Origin: Blautia sp. BIOML-A1
GTDB taxonomy: Bacteria; Bacillota; Clostridia; Lachnospirales; Lachnospiraceae
Length of the DNA: 51,869 nt
Direction: 5' to 3'
Assembly: GCF_009883055.1 (NCBI RefSeq)
Contig: NZ_WWVR01000023.1
Span: forward strand, 1-51,869
Part shown: in pieces, positions 24,106 through 32,056 of the stretch
Layout: the number at the start of each line of letters is the position of its first letter
How positions within the stretch are numbered: the first letter of the stretch is position 1
The notes under the pieces: generated by a model
Told to the model about the DNA's origin: nothing
Databases searched by the model: none
The model's input: only the letters and a program-made list of their open reading frames with translations
Made by a program: the position numbers and the translations under genes

Positions 24106-25883
24106 GCTAATGTTACCTCCGCAGCATTGCCGGAAACGGCAGTTTTTGAAGAATCATAGAGTGCCCGTTCTTCAGGGAATTGTGAGAAGTAGATTTCACG
24201 GTAAATCTCGCAGGAGCGGATCAGATTTTCGTGTACACCTTTTCCGGCCAGCTCGCCATCGTTCAGGACAAGAATGAGATCTGCCTGGCGGATACTGGCA
24301 GCACGCTGGGATACCAGAAAGGTGGTAACATTTCCGCTCAGCTGATGCAGAGATCTGCGAAGAGCTGCATCTGTGGCAAAGTCGAGTGCACTGGCACTGT
24401 CATCCAGGATCAGAAATTCAGGTTTTTTGACAACGGCGCGTGCAATGGTAAGACGCTGCTTCTGACCGCCGGAAAGATTGCGGCCGTTCTGTTCCAGTCT
24501 GAAATCAAGCTGTCCGTCTTTCCCCTCGACAATCTCACGTGCCTGGGCAGTTGTGAGTGCATCCCAGATTTCTGCATCTGTGGCATCATCACGGCCCCAT
24601 TTCATGTTTTCGCGGATCGTTCCTTTAAAAAGTGCTGCACGCTGTGGCACGACACCGATTTTCTGCCGCAGCGTCTGCTGACTGTAGCTGCGGATATCCT
24701 GTCCATCTATACGGACAGTACCCTGTGAGGCATCATAAAAACGTGCGATCAGATTGACAAGAGTAGACTTACCGCTTCCGGTACCGCCGATAATACCAAC
24801 GGTCTGCCCCTTTTGGACAGAAAAGCTGATATTGCTGAGGCTTGGTGCACTGGCACCAGCGTAGGCAAATGTAACATTCTCAAATGCAAGTGCAGTTGCA
24901 TCAGAAGACGGCGCAGCGGAGGTCTTTGGATAGCTCATAGAGGTTTTGACTTTGAGGATATCCGCCACACGGCCAGCACAGGCTGCGGATTTATTGAGGG
25001 TGATGATCAGAGAAGCCAGTTTGATGAGTTCCACGATCATTTGAGCCATGTAGTTATAAAGTGCTACGACCTCACCCTGCTGCATGTTTCCAATATTTAC
25101 CTGGAGTCCTGCACGGCTGATCAGGATGACAGTTGCGATATTGATCAGAACATAGGTCACTGGGTTGAGAAGTGCGGAAAGCTTTCCGACAAATTCATTT
25201 AACCGGGTGAGCTGTTCGTTGCTCTGGTCAAATTCCTGTACAGATTCCTTTTCACGACAGAAAGCACGGATGACACGCACACCGGTAAGATTCTCTCTGG
25301 TCAGTCGTGTGACGATATCCAGACGACTCTGTACTTTACGAAAAAGAGGGATGCTGAGATACATGATCACAAAAACGACCAGGAACAAAAATGGGATCGC
25401 AACGGCGAAGACCAGGGCACATCGTGTATTGATAGTGAATGCCATGACCATGGAGCCGAGTACGATAAACGGACTTCTGAGCAGAAGACGAAGTCCCATA
25501 TTTACACCGTTCTGTACCTGATTGATATCATCAGTCAGGCGGGTGATCAGAGTATCTGTTCCAAGAGTGTCAAGCTCTGTATAGGAAAGCTTCTGTACAT
25601 GATCATAGACGGCCTGCCTGAGTTCCGTTGCAAAGCCAACACTGGCTTTTGCTGCAAAGTACTGGGCTGTGATGCTGACGGTCAGACCGGCAGCCGCCAT
25701 CAGGACTAGGATAAAAAATCGCTGAATGATGTAAGGACGGTTGTTTCCCGTGATACCCACATCAATGATCTGGGCAATAACTACAGGAACAAGCAGGTCA
25801 AACACAACTTCCAGAAATTTGAAGAAAGGTGCAAGAATGCTTTCTTTTCTGTAATTTTTCAGATAGATTGCGAGAGATCGCAT
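24102..25883 (-). CDS. ABC exporter half-transporter (degenerate nucleotide site)
   Basis: The start is set at ATG 25883 (GGAGG eight bases upstream, sequence MRSLAIYLKNYRKESILAPF), giving 593 residues; the open frame runs much further upstream without support. It has a membrane domain (about 15-300) and an ATPase with Walker A GGTGSGKST and signature LSGGQKQRLTIAR. Its Walker B reads LILDDSASALD: Asp replaces the catalytic Glu, and the H-loop histidine is also missing (VSQRAASIRQ). These changes are usual for the non-hydrolysing side of a heterodimeric exporter. It is the first gene of a two-gene operon. Confidence 0.92.
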   Translation of the reverse strand: MRSLAIYLKNYRKESILAPFFKFLEVVFDLLVPVVIAQIIDVGITGNNRPYIIQRFFILVLMAAAGLTVSITAQYFAAKASVGFATELRQAVYDHVQKLSYTELDTLGTDTLITRLTDDINQVQNGVNMGLRLLLRSPFIVLGSMVMAFTINTRCALVFAVAIPFLFLVVFVIMYLSIPLFRKVQSRLDIVTRLTRENLTGVRVIRAFCREKESVQEFDQSNEQLTRLNEFVGKLSALLNPVTYVLINIATVILISRAGLQVNIGNMQQGEVVALYNYMAQMIVELIKLASLIITLNKSAACAGRVADILKVKTSMSYPKTSAAPSSDATALAFENVTFAYAGASAPSLSNISFSVQKGQTVGIIGGTGSGKSTLVNLIARFYDASQGTVRIDGQDIRSYSQQTLRQKIGVVPQRAALFKGTIRENMKWGRDDATDAEIWDALTTAQAREIVEGKDGQLDFRLEQNGRNLSGGQKQRLTIARAVVKKPEFLILDDSASALDFATDAALRRSLHQLSGNVTTFLVSQRAASIRQADLILVLNDGELAGKGVHENLIRSCEIYREIYFSQFPEERALYDSSKTAVSGNAAEVTLA

Positions 25884-25984
25884 TTTAAGTTTCCTCCGTT
25901 TTCTTAATGATTGACAATCCCTATTATAGTCCTGTATCATAAGGCTTGCAATGATAATGAAAAAGAATTTCAGGTAACGACCAA

Positions 25985-26010
25985 GTTGCTGTGAACGGAG
26001 TGACAGCAAC
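25985..26010 (+). repeat. Dispersed palindromic repeat, copy E
   Basis: GTTGCTGT and ACAGCAAC enclose GAACGGAGTG. The flanking CGACCAAG and AATTTT are shared with the copy in the ilvB leader. It lies 28 bases before the YkgJ-type gene. Confidence 0.6.
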
Positions 26011-26037
26011 AATTTTAGAGAGAAATGAGGTAAGAAT

Positions 26038-26709
26038 ATGCGGCGTGAGGTAACTCTGGAAGAGATTTCTGACGGAAGATTATATGATGCGAATGATATG
26101 GTAAAGGCAGACTGCCAGGACTGTAAAGGGTGCTGTGACTGTTGCAAAGGAATGGGAGATTCTGTGATCCTGGATCCTTACGATGTCTGTCGTCTGGCAA
26201 GGGGACTTGGCAGGAATCCGGCAGATCTGATTGGTACGGTTCTGGAGCTTGGCGTCTCAGACGGAAACATTCTTCCGCATCTGAGGATGCAGGGAAGAGA
26301 AGAGAGATGTGTGTTTCTGAACGAGGAAGGCAGATGTTCTGTACATGCGATCCGTCCCGGTTTTTGTCGGCTGTTTCCACTGGGAAGATATTATACGGAG
26401 GAGAATTTTAAATATATTATTCAGATCCATGAATGTGCAAAGAAAAACCGTTCCAAGATCAAGGTAAAGAAATGGATCGATACACCGGATCTGAAGCAGT
26501 ATGAGAAGTTTGTCTGGGACTGGCATCAGTTTCTTCTGGATGTGCAGGAGGTATTTTATCAGACAGAGGATACGGAACTGATCAAAAACCTGAATATGTA
26601 TGTGATCAGCCGTTTTTATACGAAACCGTATGAAGAAGCGCAGGATTTTTATGTGCAGTTTTATGAACGGCTGGAAGAAGCAAAAAACCTTCTGAGCCTT
26701 GGAGTATAA
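26038..26709 (+). CDS. YkgJ-family cysteine cluster protein
   Basis: This 223-residue protein has a cysteine-rich N-terminus (DCQDCKGCCDCCKG, about 24-37) and a second cluster in RCVFLNEEGRCSVHAIRPGF followed by CRLFPLGR (about 83-115). This matches the YkgJ/UPF0153 family, thought to bind zinc or an Fe-S cluster. The rest is helical and unassigned. It is a single gene; the minus-strand folBK terminator overlaps its 3' end. The biochemical role is unknown. Confidence 0.85.
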   Translation: MRREVTLEEISDGRLYDANDMVKADCQDCKGCCDCCKGMGDSVILDPYDVCRLARGLGRNPADLIGTVLELGVSDGNILPHLRMQGREERCVFLNEEGRCSVHAIRPGFCRLFPLGRYYTEENFKYIIQIHECAKKNRSKIKVKKWIDTPDLKQYEKFVWDWHQFLLDVQEVFYQTEDTELIKNLNMYVISRFYTKPYEEAQDFYVQFYERLEEAKNLLSLGV

Positions 26710-26726
26710 CTCCGGGTTCAGAAGGT
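26684..26726 (-). terminator. Terminator of the folE-folP-folBK operon
   Basis: On the minus strand, ACCTTCTGAACCC and GGCTCAGAAGGT form a stem with an inner GGAG/CTCC hairpin, followed by TTTTTT. It overlaps the last codons of the convergent YkgJ-type gene. Confidence 0.7.
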
Positions 26727-26739
26727 CTGAAGTCAGGTT

Positions 26740-27558
26740 TTATCTGGCAGAAAGTTCATCGAGAAGCTGATGGATCGTCTTGTTCAGTACCGGATGGCGG
26801 TAATATGGAGCAATCTCATCCATTGGCTTGAGAACAAAATCTCGATTCTGCATATCAATGTGTGGAACATGCAGATCTGGAGTATCGATGATCTCATTGT
26901 CATAAAACAGAATATCAAGATCGAGGGTACGCGGTCCCCAGTGGATCAGACGTTCACGGTTGGCTTCTGCTTCCAGTTCATGAAGTCTGTCAAGCAGTTC
27001 TTCAGGAGTCAGAAGAGTGCGGAGTCTTAAGACACCATTGAGAAACTCGTCCTGTTCTACGCCGCCGTAGGGTTCTGTGACCAGATACTCGGATACGGCT
27101 TCTACTTCACAGTCAGCGGTATCTCTAAGTCCCTGGATCCCGTTATCCAGAAATTTCTTTTTGTCACCCAGATTGGAGCCAAAAGCAATGTAAGCGGTGT
27201 GCCAGCTTCTGGTGATCTCGACAGCGACCGTATCCAGTGGAAGTCCTACAGGAGCCCATGGCTTTTCTACGCGCAGAGTGATCTTTTTAAGCAGAGGAAG
27301 TTCATGGAGCAGCATCTGACAGAGGTTTTCGGCGAGAGCCTCCAGAAGCTTGTAGGTATGCTCTTTGGCGAATTTTGTGATCATATGGCTGACTTCCCCG
27401 TAGTGAATAGATGCAGTCAGTTCGTCACTCAGACCGGCTTTGCGGGTATCTGTATAAAGAGTGGCAGATACAACAAACTTCTGTCCGAGTACATTTTCTT
27501 CCGGAAATACTCCGTGGTTTGCAAAAATCTCAAGATTTCTGATCTCAATCTTATCCAT
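26740..27558 (-). CDS. folBK: Bifunctional dihydroneopterin aldolase / HPPK
   Basis: The 272-residue protein fuses two folate steps. Residues 1 to about 118 are FolB (IEIRNLEIFANHGVFPEENVL; EHTYKLLEALAENLCQMLL), which makes 6-hydroxymethyl-dihydropterin. Residues about 120-272 are FolK (AYIAFGSNLGDKKKFLDNGI; WGPRTLDLDILFYDNE; VPHIDMQNRDFVLKPM), which adds pyrophosphate. The next enzyme, FolP, is encoded directly upstream, overlapping by one base (TAATG). The order along the operon is folE, HD protein, folP, folBK. FolB-FolK fusions are common in Clostridia. Confidence 0.95.
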   Translation of the reverse strand: MDKIEIRNLEIFANHGVFPEENVLGQKFVVSATLYTDTRKAGLSDELTASIHYGEVSHMITKFAKEHTYKLLEALAENLCQMLLHELPLLKKITLRVEKPWAPVGLPLDTVAVEITRSWHTAYIAFGSNLGDKKKFLDNGIQGLRDTADCEVEAVSEYLVTEPYGGVEQDEFLNGVLRLRTLLTPEELLDRLHELEAEANRERLIHWGPRTLDLDILFYDNEIIDTPDLHVPHIDMQNRDFVLKPMDEIAPYYRHPVLNKTIHQLLDELSAR

Positions 27559-28373
27559 TATTTTATATTCCTTCCAAGAATTGCTTCCGTCATCAGTACG
27601 GCACGTCTGTTTTCTTTGATATCATGTACACGTACAAAGGCACATCCCTTCATGACACCCATGACAGAAGTTGCCACAGTACCTTCCACGCGCTGATCGA
27701 CCGGAAGATCAAGGGTGAGGCCAATCATGGATTTACGGGAGGTTCCAAGAAGCACCGGGAAACCGAGGTGCTGGAAAAGTTCCAGATGATTCATGGTTTC
27801 AAGGTTCATCTCGTAGGTTTTGCCGAAGCCTACGCCCGGATCCAGGATGATGCGCTCATCTTTAATGCCGGCTCTTTTTGCGATATTTACACATTCCTGT
27901 GTTTCTGTAAGCATATCGATCAGGAAGTTATTGTATTGTGAAGTTTCCTTGTTGTGCATCAGGCAGCAGGCAACATCATGTTTAGCGATGACCCCTGCCA
28001 TTTCCGGGTCGTATTTGAGTCCCCAGACATCATTGACAAGATCAGCACCTGCCAAAATGGCAGCATCGGCGACACTTCCTTTATAAGTATCGACGGAAAT
28101 CGGTACATCAAAATGGCTGTGAAGTGCCTCAATGATCGGAACAACGCGGGCGGTTTCCTCTTCTGCACTGACCGGAGTATGACCAGGACGGGTAGATTCG
28201 CCGCCGACATCAAGGATGTCTGCACCGTCAGCAATCATGGCTTCTGCATGTTTCAGTGCATGATCCATGGAGTTCCATTTGCCGCCGTCGGAGAAGGAAT
28301 CCGGAGTTACATTAAGAATTCCCATAATATATGTTCTGTTTTTTACATCAAATTCACGATTTCCTATTTTCAT
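27558..28373 (-). CDS. folP: Dihydropteroate synthase
   Basis: FolP joins dihydropterin pyrophosphate to p-aminobenzoate and is the target of sulfonamides. The 271-residue protein has both family signatures: MGILNVTPDSFSDGGKW near residue 17 and ADILDVGGESTRPGHTPVS near 52. DPGVGFGKTYEMN, LLGTSRKSMIG and the C-terminal FVRVHDIKENRRA complete the TIM-barrel active site. Its second substrate would come from the pabABC operon about 1.7 kb upstream on the other strand. Confidence 0.96.
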   Translation of the reverse strand: MKIGNREFDVKNRTYIMGILNVTPDSFSDGGKWNSMDHALKHAEAMIADGADILDVGGESTRPGHTPVSAEEETARVVPIIEALHSHFDVPISVDTYKGSVADAAILAGADLVNDVWGLKYDPEMAGVIAKHDVACCLMHNKETSQYNNFLIDMLTETQECVNIAKRAGIKDERIILDPGVGFGKTYEMNLETMNHLELFQHLGFPVLLGTSRKSMIGLTLDLPVDQRVEGTVATSVMGVMKGCAFVRVHDIKENRRAVLMTEAILGRNIK

Positions 28374-28386
28374 GAAAGATTCTCCT

Positions 28387-28878
28387 TTAATATTGAATCG
28401 TCATATTTTTTTTCTGTGGAGACCAGTAGCATTGTGGCTCTGCCTCGCAGAGAAAACAATTTCTGGATTTTTTGTCGGCCTCATAGATGAGCTGACTCAG
28501 TATGGAAGTCTCCTTACCGGAAGAACGATGCTCCTCGATCGCAGAGAGAATGGATTCTTTTTCTTCGGAAGAAAAGTCAAGGTCAGAAAGAATCGTTTCT
28601 GCAATGCGGGCACCAGCTTCGTCATGGGGAGTTCCGGTGGTATATTGTTCTGCACGTCCGATGTCATGGAGAAGGGCAGTGCAGTAGATCAGTTCGCGGG
28701 AACAGTTTAATTTGCGTTCCAGTGCAAAGATGTAGGCAAGACGTGCTACATCCAGGAAATGCTCCGGTGTATGCCGGCAAAAAACACGGTCTGCCTCCAG
28801 CCGGGTCAGATCTTTCAGATTCTGCTGATAGAGAGGATGTTCCCAGACAGCCTGGACTCTCTTCATCTGCGAATCCAT
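28387..28878 (-). CDS. HD-domain phosphohydrolase in the folate operon
   Basis: The 163-residue protein is a compact HD domain: H in RHTPEHFLDVARLAYIFA, the HD pair in LLHDIGRAEQYTTG, HDEAGARIAE, and a later SQLIYEADKKS aspartate. HD proteins are metal-dependent phosphohydrolases. Lying between folE and folP (overlapping folE by one base, TGATG), it is a candidate for removing phosphates from dihydroneopterin triphosphate, a step with no other obvious gene here. That role is inference; nucleotide hydrolysis is the alternative. A C-terminal CFLCEAEPQC pair of cysteines is unusual. Confidence 0.85.
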   Translation of the reverse strand: MDSQMKRVQAVWEHPLYQQNLKDLTRLEADRVFCRHTPEHFLDVARLAYIFALERKLNCSRELIYCTALLHDIGRAEQYTTGTPHDEAGARIAETILSDLDFSSEEKESILSAIEEHRSSGKETSILSQLIYEADKKSRNCFLCEAEPQCYWSPQKKNMTIQY

Positions 28879-29435
28879 CAGTCCTTTACCATGGCAAGAA
28901 ACTGTTTCTGAAGCTCTATGTTATTTTTGAATTCGCCTCTGGTAATGACAGTCATGGTCTTGCTGCCAGGTTTTTTGATTCCACGCATAGTCATGCAGGT
29001 ATGCTCTGCCTCAAGCATGACCATGACACCTTTTGGCTGAAGAACACGTTCCAGAGCATCTGCGATCTGCACGGTCAGTCGCTCCTGGATCTGAGGTCTT
29101 CTTGCATAGACATCTACTGTACGTGCAAGCTTGCTGAGTCCGGTTACCTTGCCATCAGGAATATAGGCCACATGTGCCTTACCGTAAAATGGCATTAAAT
29201 GGTGCTCACACATGGAATAGAAAGTGATGTCTTTTTCGAGAACCATTTCATTGTTTTCTACCTGAAACTGTTTCAGCAGATGCTGATCAGCTTCTTCGTC
29301 GAGGCCGCCATAGATTTCTGTACACATACGTGCGATGCGGTCCGGTGTATCTTTAAGTCCCTCGCGTTCAGGATCCTCCCCGATTCCCTCGAGAAGAAGA
29401 CGGATGGCTTCTTTTACTTTTGCTTTGTCTACCAT
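28878..29435 (-). CDS. folE: GTP cyclohydrolase I
   Basis: FolE converts GTP to dihydroneopterin triphosphate, the first step of pterin and folate synthesis. The 185-residue product has the family motifs: [39 protein letters not shown] (zinc-binding Cys and His), [20 protein letters not shown], and [10 protein letters not shown] with the third zinc ligand. AAGGAGG lies 13 bases upstream of the ATG. It is first in the operon and preceded by a long leader with a THF riboswitch and a terminator, so end-product control is likely. Confidence 0.96.
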   Translation of the reverse strand: MVDKAKVKEAIRLLLEGIGEDPEREGLKDTPDRIARMCTEIYGGLDEEADQHLLKQFQVENNEMVLEKDITFYSMCEHHLMPFYGKAHVAYIPDGKVTGLSKLARTVDVYARRPQIQERLTVQIADALERVLQPKGVMVMLEAEHTCMTMRGIKKPGSKTMTVITRGEFKNNIELQKQFLAMVKD

Positions 29436-29527
29436 TAAAAAAACAACCTCCTTAAATATAAATAAAAATTTACGATACCATGGAGATTGTCTTTTTTTTG
29501 TCGAGGTAATACTGTGATTTATGAAAG

Positions 29528-29596
29528 CAAAAAGATATCTCCAATTGTGATAGAACGTATGTCGAAAAACGTATCCCTACACAATATGAGATATCT
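29528..29596 (-). terminator. Leader terminator of the folE operon (riboswitch expression platform)
   Basis: On the minus strand, arms AGATATCTCATATTGTG and CACAATTGGAGATATCT pair and are followed by TTTTT, about 100 bases before folE. A similar segment (AAGAAGATATATGACAATT, 29635-29653) right after the riboswitch could pair with the same 3' arm as an antiterminator. Confidence 0.65.
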
Positions 29597-29658
29597 TCTT
29601 AGCTGTTCAGTATTTCACAGAATACTGCCTGCTGAATTGTCATATATCTTCTTATTGT

Positions 29659-29755
29659 TGCAACGGGTGCGGACTCTATACCGTAAGACGTACTTTTCGT
29701 TTCAGCGACAACTCCCCATTCGCCGAACACTTGACGCATAAAGTCCTATTTTGCA
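29659..29755 (-). promoter_or_regulatory. Tetrahydrofolate (THF) riboswitch
   Basis: Read on the minus strand, a short P1 (TGCAA/TTGCA) encloses P2 (GGACTTTAT/ATAGAGTCC). The conserved core runs GCGTCAAGTG, GAATGGGGAGTTGTCGC, AACGAA and GCACCCG, closely matching my memory of the clostridial THF aptamer (GCGUUAAGUG, GAAUGGGAUGUCG, ACGAA, GCAUCCGC). It lies 224 bases before folE, the first folate gene, which fits its known role. A covariance-model search (Rfam RF01831) would confirm it. Confidence 0.8.
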
Positions 29756-29774
29756 TAGCATTCATTTCGAACCT

Positions 29775-29803
29775 AGTATAGCATATATATACGTGATATA
29801 AAA
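29775..29803 (-). promoter_or_regulatory. Possible folE operon promoter
   Basis: TATACT (29775-29780 on the minus strand) is a good -10 box, placed about 20 bases before the riboswitch. The -35 at 17-base spacing is only TTTTAT. Confidence 0.4.
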
Positions 29804-29893
29804 GATAAAATTTATCGAAAAAAGGTATCATTTTGCAGCAAATTGATAAAAAAATGACAATGAAAGAGTAAGACTTTTTTGCTGAGATAAATC

Positions 29894-29922
29894 TTGACGG
29901 AGAACTCCCTCTGTGGTAGCAT
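29894..29922 (+). promoter_or_regulatory. Promoter of the pabABC operon
   Basis: TTGACG (29894-29899), a 17-base spacer and TAGCAT (29917-29922). Transcription from here would read through a leader hairpin before pabA. Confidence 0.6.
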
Positions 29923-29957
29923 AAAGCTACTTTATAACTCACAGATTACGGACCGTC

Positions 29958-30008
29958 AGGGATAACGACTGTGTGCATTTCGTGTGCACAGCTGTTATCT
30001 CTTTTTTT
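29958..30008 (+). terminator. Leader terminator (putative attenuator) before pabA
   Basis: GATAACGACTGTGTGCA and TGTGCACAGCTGTTATC form a hairpin with a 5-base loop and a two-base internal mismatch, followed by CTTTTTTT. It sits between the pab promoter and pabA. The gene upstream is divergent, so this is not simply an upstream terminator. Confidence 0.65.
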
Positions 30009-30062
30009 ATTGTAATAGAAGATTACAGCGGTCTGTTCTCGGGAATACAGGAGGAAATAGAT

Positions 30063-30638
30063 ATGTATTTGATGATTGATAATTATGATTCGTTTGTATA
30101 TAATCTTAAAGCTTATTTTGAGGAACTTGGCCGGGAGATCGAGGTAAAGAGAAGTGACCGGATCACGATGGAAGATATTGAAAAGATGAATCCGGAGGGA
30201 ATCATTCTTTCGCCGGGACCGAAACGGCCGTGGGATGCAGAAGTCTGTGTTGAGACCGTCCGGAGATTTCAGGGAAGGATTCCAATCCTTGGAGTCTGCC
30301 TTGGACATCAGGTGCTGGGATTCTGCAGCGGTGCGTCAGTGCATAAGGGAGAGCGTCCGATGCATGGAAAGGTTACACCGATCCGCAATGATGGAACCGG
30401 AGTTTTCTGTGGACTTCCGGAGCGGTTTCTGGTGACGCGGTATCATTCCCTGATCGTGGATCGGGAAAGTGTTCCGGCAGACTGGAGGATAGATGCCGTG
30501 GCGGAAGACGGTGCTGTGATGGGGATTTCACACAAAGAAATGCCATTGTACGGCGTACAGTTCCATCCGGAAGCAGTGCTTACAGAGTATGGACATGAAA
30601 TACTGGAAAATTTCTGCCGGATCGCAGAGAGTATGTAA
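30063..30638 (+). CDS. pabA: Aminodeoxychorismate synthase, glutamine amidotransferase subunit
   Basis: PabA supplies ammonia from glutamine to PabB. The 191-residue class I amidotransferase opens with MYLMIDNYDSFVYNLKAYF, has the nucleophile in ILGVCLGHQVLGF and the His-Glu of the triad in GVQFHPEAVLTEYG. ATG 30063 has AGGAGG upstream; the frame extends further but into the leader hairpin. Next to pabB and pabC and divergent from folate genes, it is assigned to p-aminobenzoate rather than to tryptophan synthesis, though TrpG-type sequences look alike. Confidence 0.93.
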   Translation: MYLMIDNYDSFVYNLKAYFEELGREIEVKRSDRITMEDIEKMNPEGIILSPGPKRPWDAEVCVETVRRFQGRIPILGVCLGHQVLGFCSGASVHKGERPMHGKVTPIRNDGTGVFCGLPERFLVTRYHSLIVDRESVPADWRIDAVAEDGAVMGISHKEMPLYGVQFHPEAVLTEYGHEILENFCRIAESM

Positions 30639-30669
30639 GTAAGACAAAAAAATGCAGAAAGGAAAAATT

Positions 30670-32031
30670 ATGTATCATAAACAACGACAGATTAAAAAAT
30701 TAAATTCATACATACCGGCGGCGGAGGCATTTCGTGTATTCTCCGGTGAGAAAGACTGTGTGTTCCTGGATTCTTCACTGGTCAATGATCTGGGAAGATA
30801 TTCGATTATCGGTGCAGAACCATATCTGAAGCTGGTCAGGGATGGAGACAGCTTTCTGATCAACGGACAAGAAGAAACGCAGATCAGCTTTGAAGATTAT
30901 CTGAGAGAATACCTGAGAGACCATGTGGATCGGAATGAAAGTGAACTTCCACTGGTTTCCGGGGCAGTGGGATATTTTTCTTATGATTATGGGCGTAAAT
31001 TACAGGGAGTTCCATCCGGTGAAAAGGATCTCGTCAAAATTCCGGATGCGGTACTGACTTTTTATGATGTTTATATTATTGAAGACTGTCATAAAAAAGA
31101 AACTTATCTGGCTGCAAACGGAATCACAGAGGATGCTTCTGCAAAAATCCGGAAAATAGAACAGAAGCTTTGGCAGAAGCCAGAGAAGAAGGCAGAACAG
31201 AAGCTTCCTTATGATATCCTTGTCACTCCGAATTTCGAAAAAGAAGAATACAAAAAAGCGGTAGATGACATGATCCACTATATTATAGAAGGAGATATCT
31301 ATATCACAAATATGACACAGCAGCTTACGATAGAGAGTGAGAAGCCGCCTCTGGATGTTTTTTATGATCTTCGAAAGAACAATCCGTCTCCTTTCGGCGG
31401 ATACATGGATTATGGTGATTTTCAGATTGTCAGCGCCTCCCCGGAACGTTTCCTCAAGATGAAAAAGGGTCATGTCAATACGAGACCGATTAAAGGAACA
31501 CGGAAAAGAGGAGCAACTTCAGAAGAAGATCTTCTGATGCGGACAGAACTGGAGAATTCTGAAAAAGACAAGAGCGAACTTCTCATGATTGTGGATCTGG
31601 AGAGGAATGATCTGAACCGTGTATGCAAACCAGGCAGCGTAAAGGTGACCGAGCTGTTTACCGTAGAAGAATATGCAACAGTATTTCATCTGGTTTCAGA
31701 TATAGAAGGTACTTTGGAAGAGGACAAAAACTTTGTGGATCTTATGGAAGCAGCATTTCCGGGAGGTTCGATCACCGGTGCACCGAAATATCGTGCGATG
31801 GAAATTATAGATGAGCTTGAACATGGGAAAAGAAACCTGTATACTGGATCTATCGGATATCTTACTCTGGACGGTGACTGCGACTTTAACATTGTGATCC
31901 GTACAGCACTTCATAAAGACGGAAAATATTTCTTAGGTGCCGGGGGCGGTATTACGGCAGAATCCGATCTGGAGTTTGAGTATGAAGAGACACTTCAGAA
32001 AGCGAAGGCGATTCTCGAAGCATTGAAATAA
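30670..32031 (+). CDS. pabB: Aminodeoxychorismate synthase component I
   Basis: PabB aminates chorismate to 4-amino-4-deoxychorismate. ATG 30670 is chosen (GAAAGGA seven bases upstream), giving 453 residues. The N-terminal anthranilate-synthase-like domain precedes the chorismate-binding core: FEKEEYKKAVDDMIHYIIEG, SASPERFLKMKKGHVNTRPI, KGTRKRG, ELLMIVDLERNDLNRVC, and AAFPGGSITGAPKYRAMEII. The PIKGT segment carries the catalytic lysine typical of PabB (TrpE has PxAGT), which supports the PABA assignment. It is followed by pabC after 23 bases. Confidence 0.94.
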   Translation: MYHKQRQIKKLNSYIPAAEAFRVFSGEKDCVFLDSSLVNDLGRYSIIGAEPYLKLVRDGDSFLINGQEETQISFEDYLREYLRDHVDRNESELPLVSGAVGYFSYDYGRKLQGVPSGEKDLVKIPDAVLTFYDVYIIEDCHKKETYLAANGITEDASAKIRKIEQKLWQKPEKKAEQKLPYDILVTPNFEKEEYKKAVDDMIHYIIEGDIYITNMTQQLTIESEKPPLDVFYDLRKNNPSPFGGYMDYGDFQIVSASPERFLKMKKGHVNTRPIKGTRKRGATSEEDLLMRTELENSEKDKSELLMIVDLERNDLNRVCKPGSVKVTELFTVEEYATVFHLVSDIEGTLEEDKNFVDLMEAAFPGGSITGAPKYRAMEIIDELEHGKRNLYTGSIGYLTLDGDCDFNIVIRTALHKDGKYFLGAGGGITAESDLEFEYEETLQKAKAILEALK

Positions 32032-32042
32032 AATAGGAGGAA

Positions 32043-32056
32043 GGCGTATGGCGTAT
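32043..32056 (+). repeat. 7-bp tandem duplication at the pabC start
   Basis: GGCGTAT is repeated twice without a gap. The first copy creates an ATG (32048) seven bases after AGGAGG. That frame ends after eight codons (MAYGYQIG), whereas the true pabC ATG is in the second copy (32055). Confidence 0.85.

Noticed and set aside
25884..26147. N-terminal extension of the ABC exporter frame by 88 residues
   Set aside because: It covers the YkgJ-type gene start and repeat E. A GGAGG site and family N-terminus support the start at 25883.
29676..29942. 88-residue minus-strand frame upstream of folE with a CVKC motif
   Set aside because: Its C-terminal part lies on the THF riboswitch, which explains the conservation-like sequence; no ribosome-binding site.
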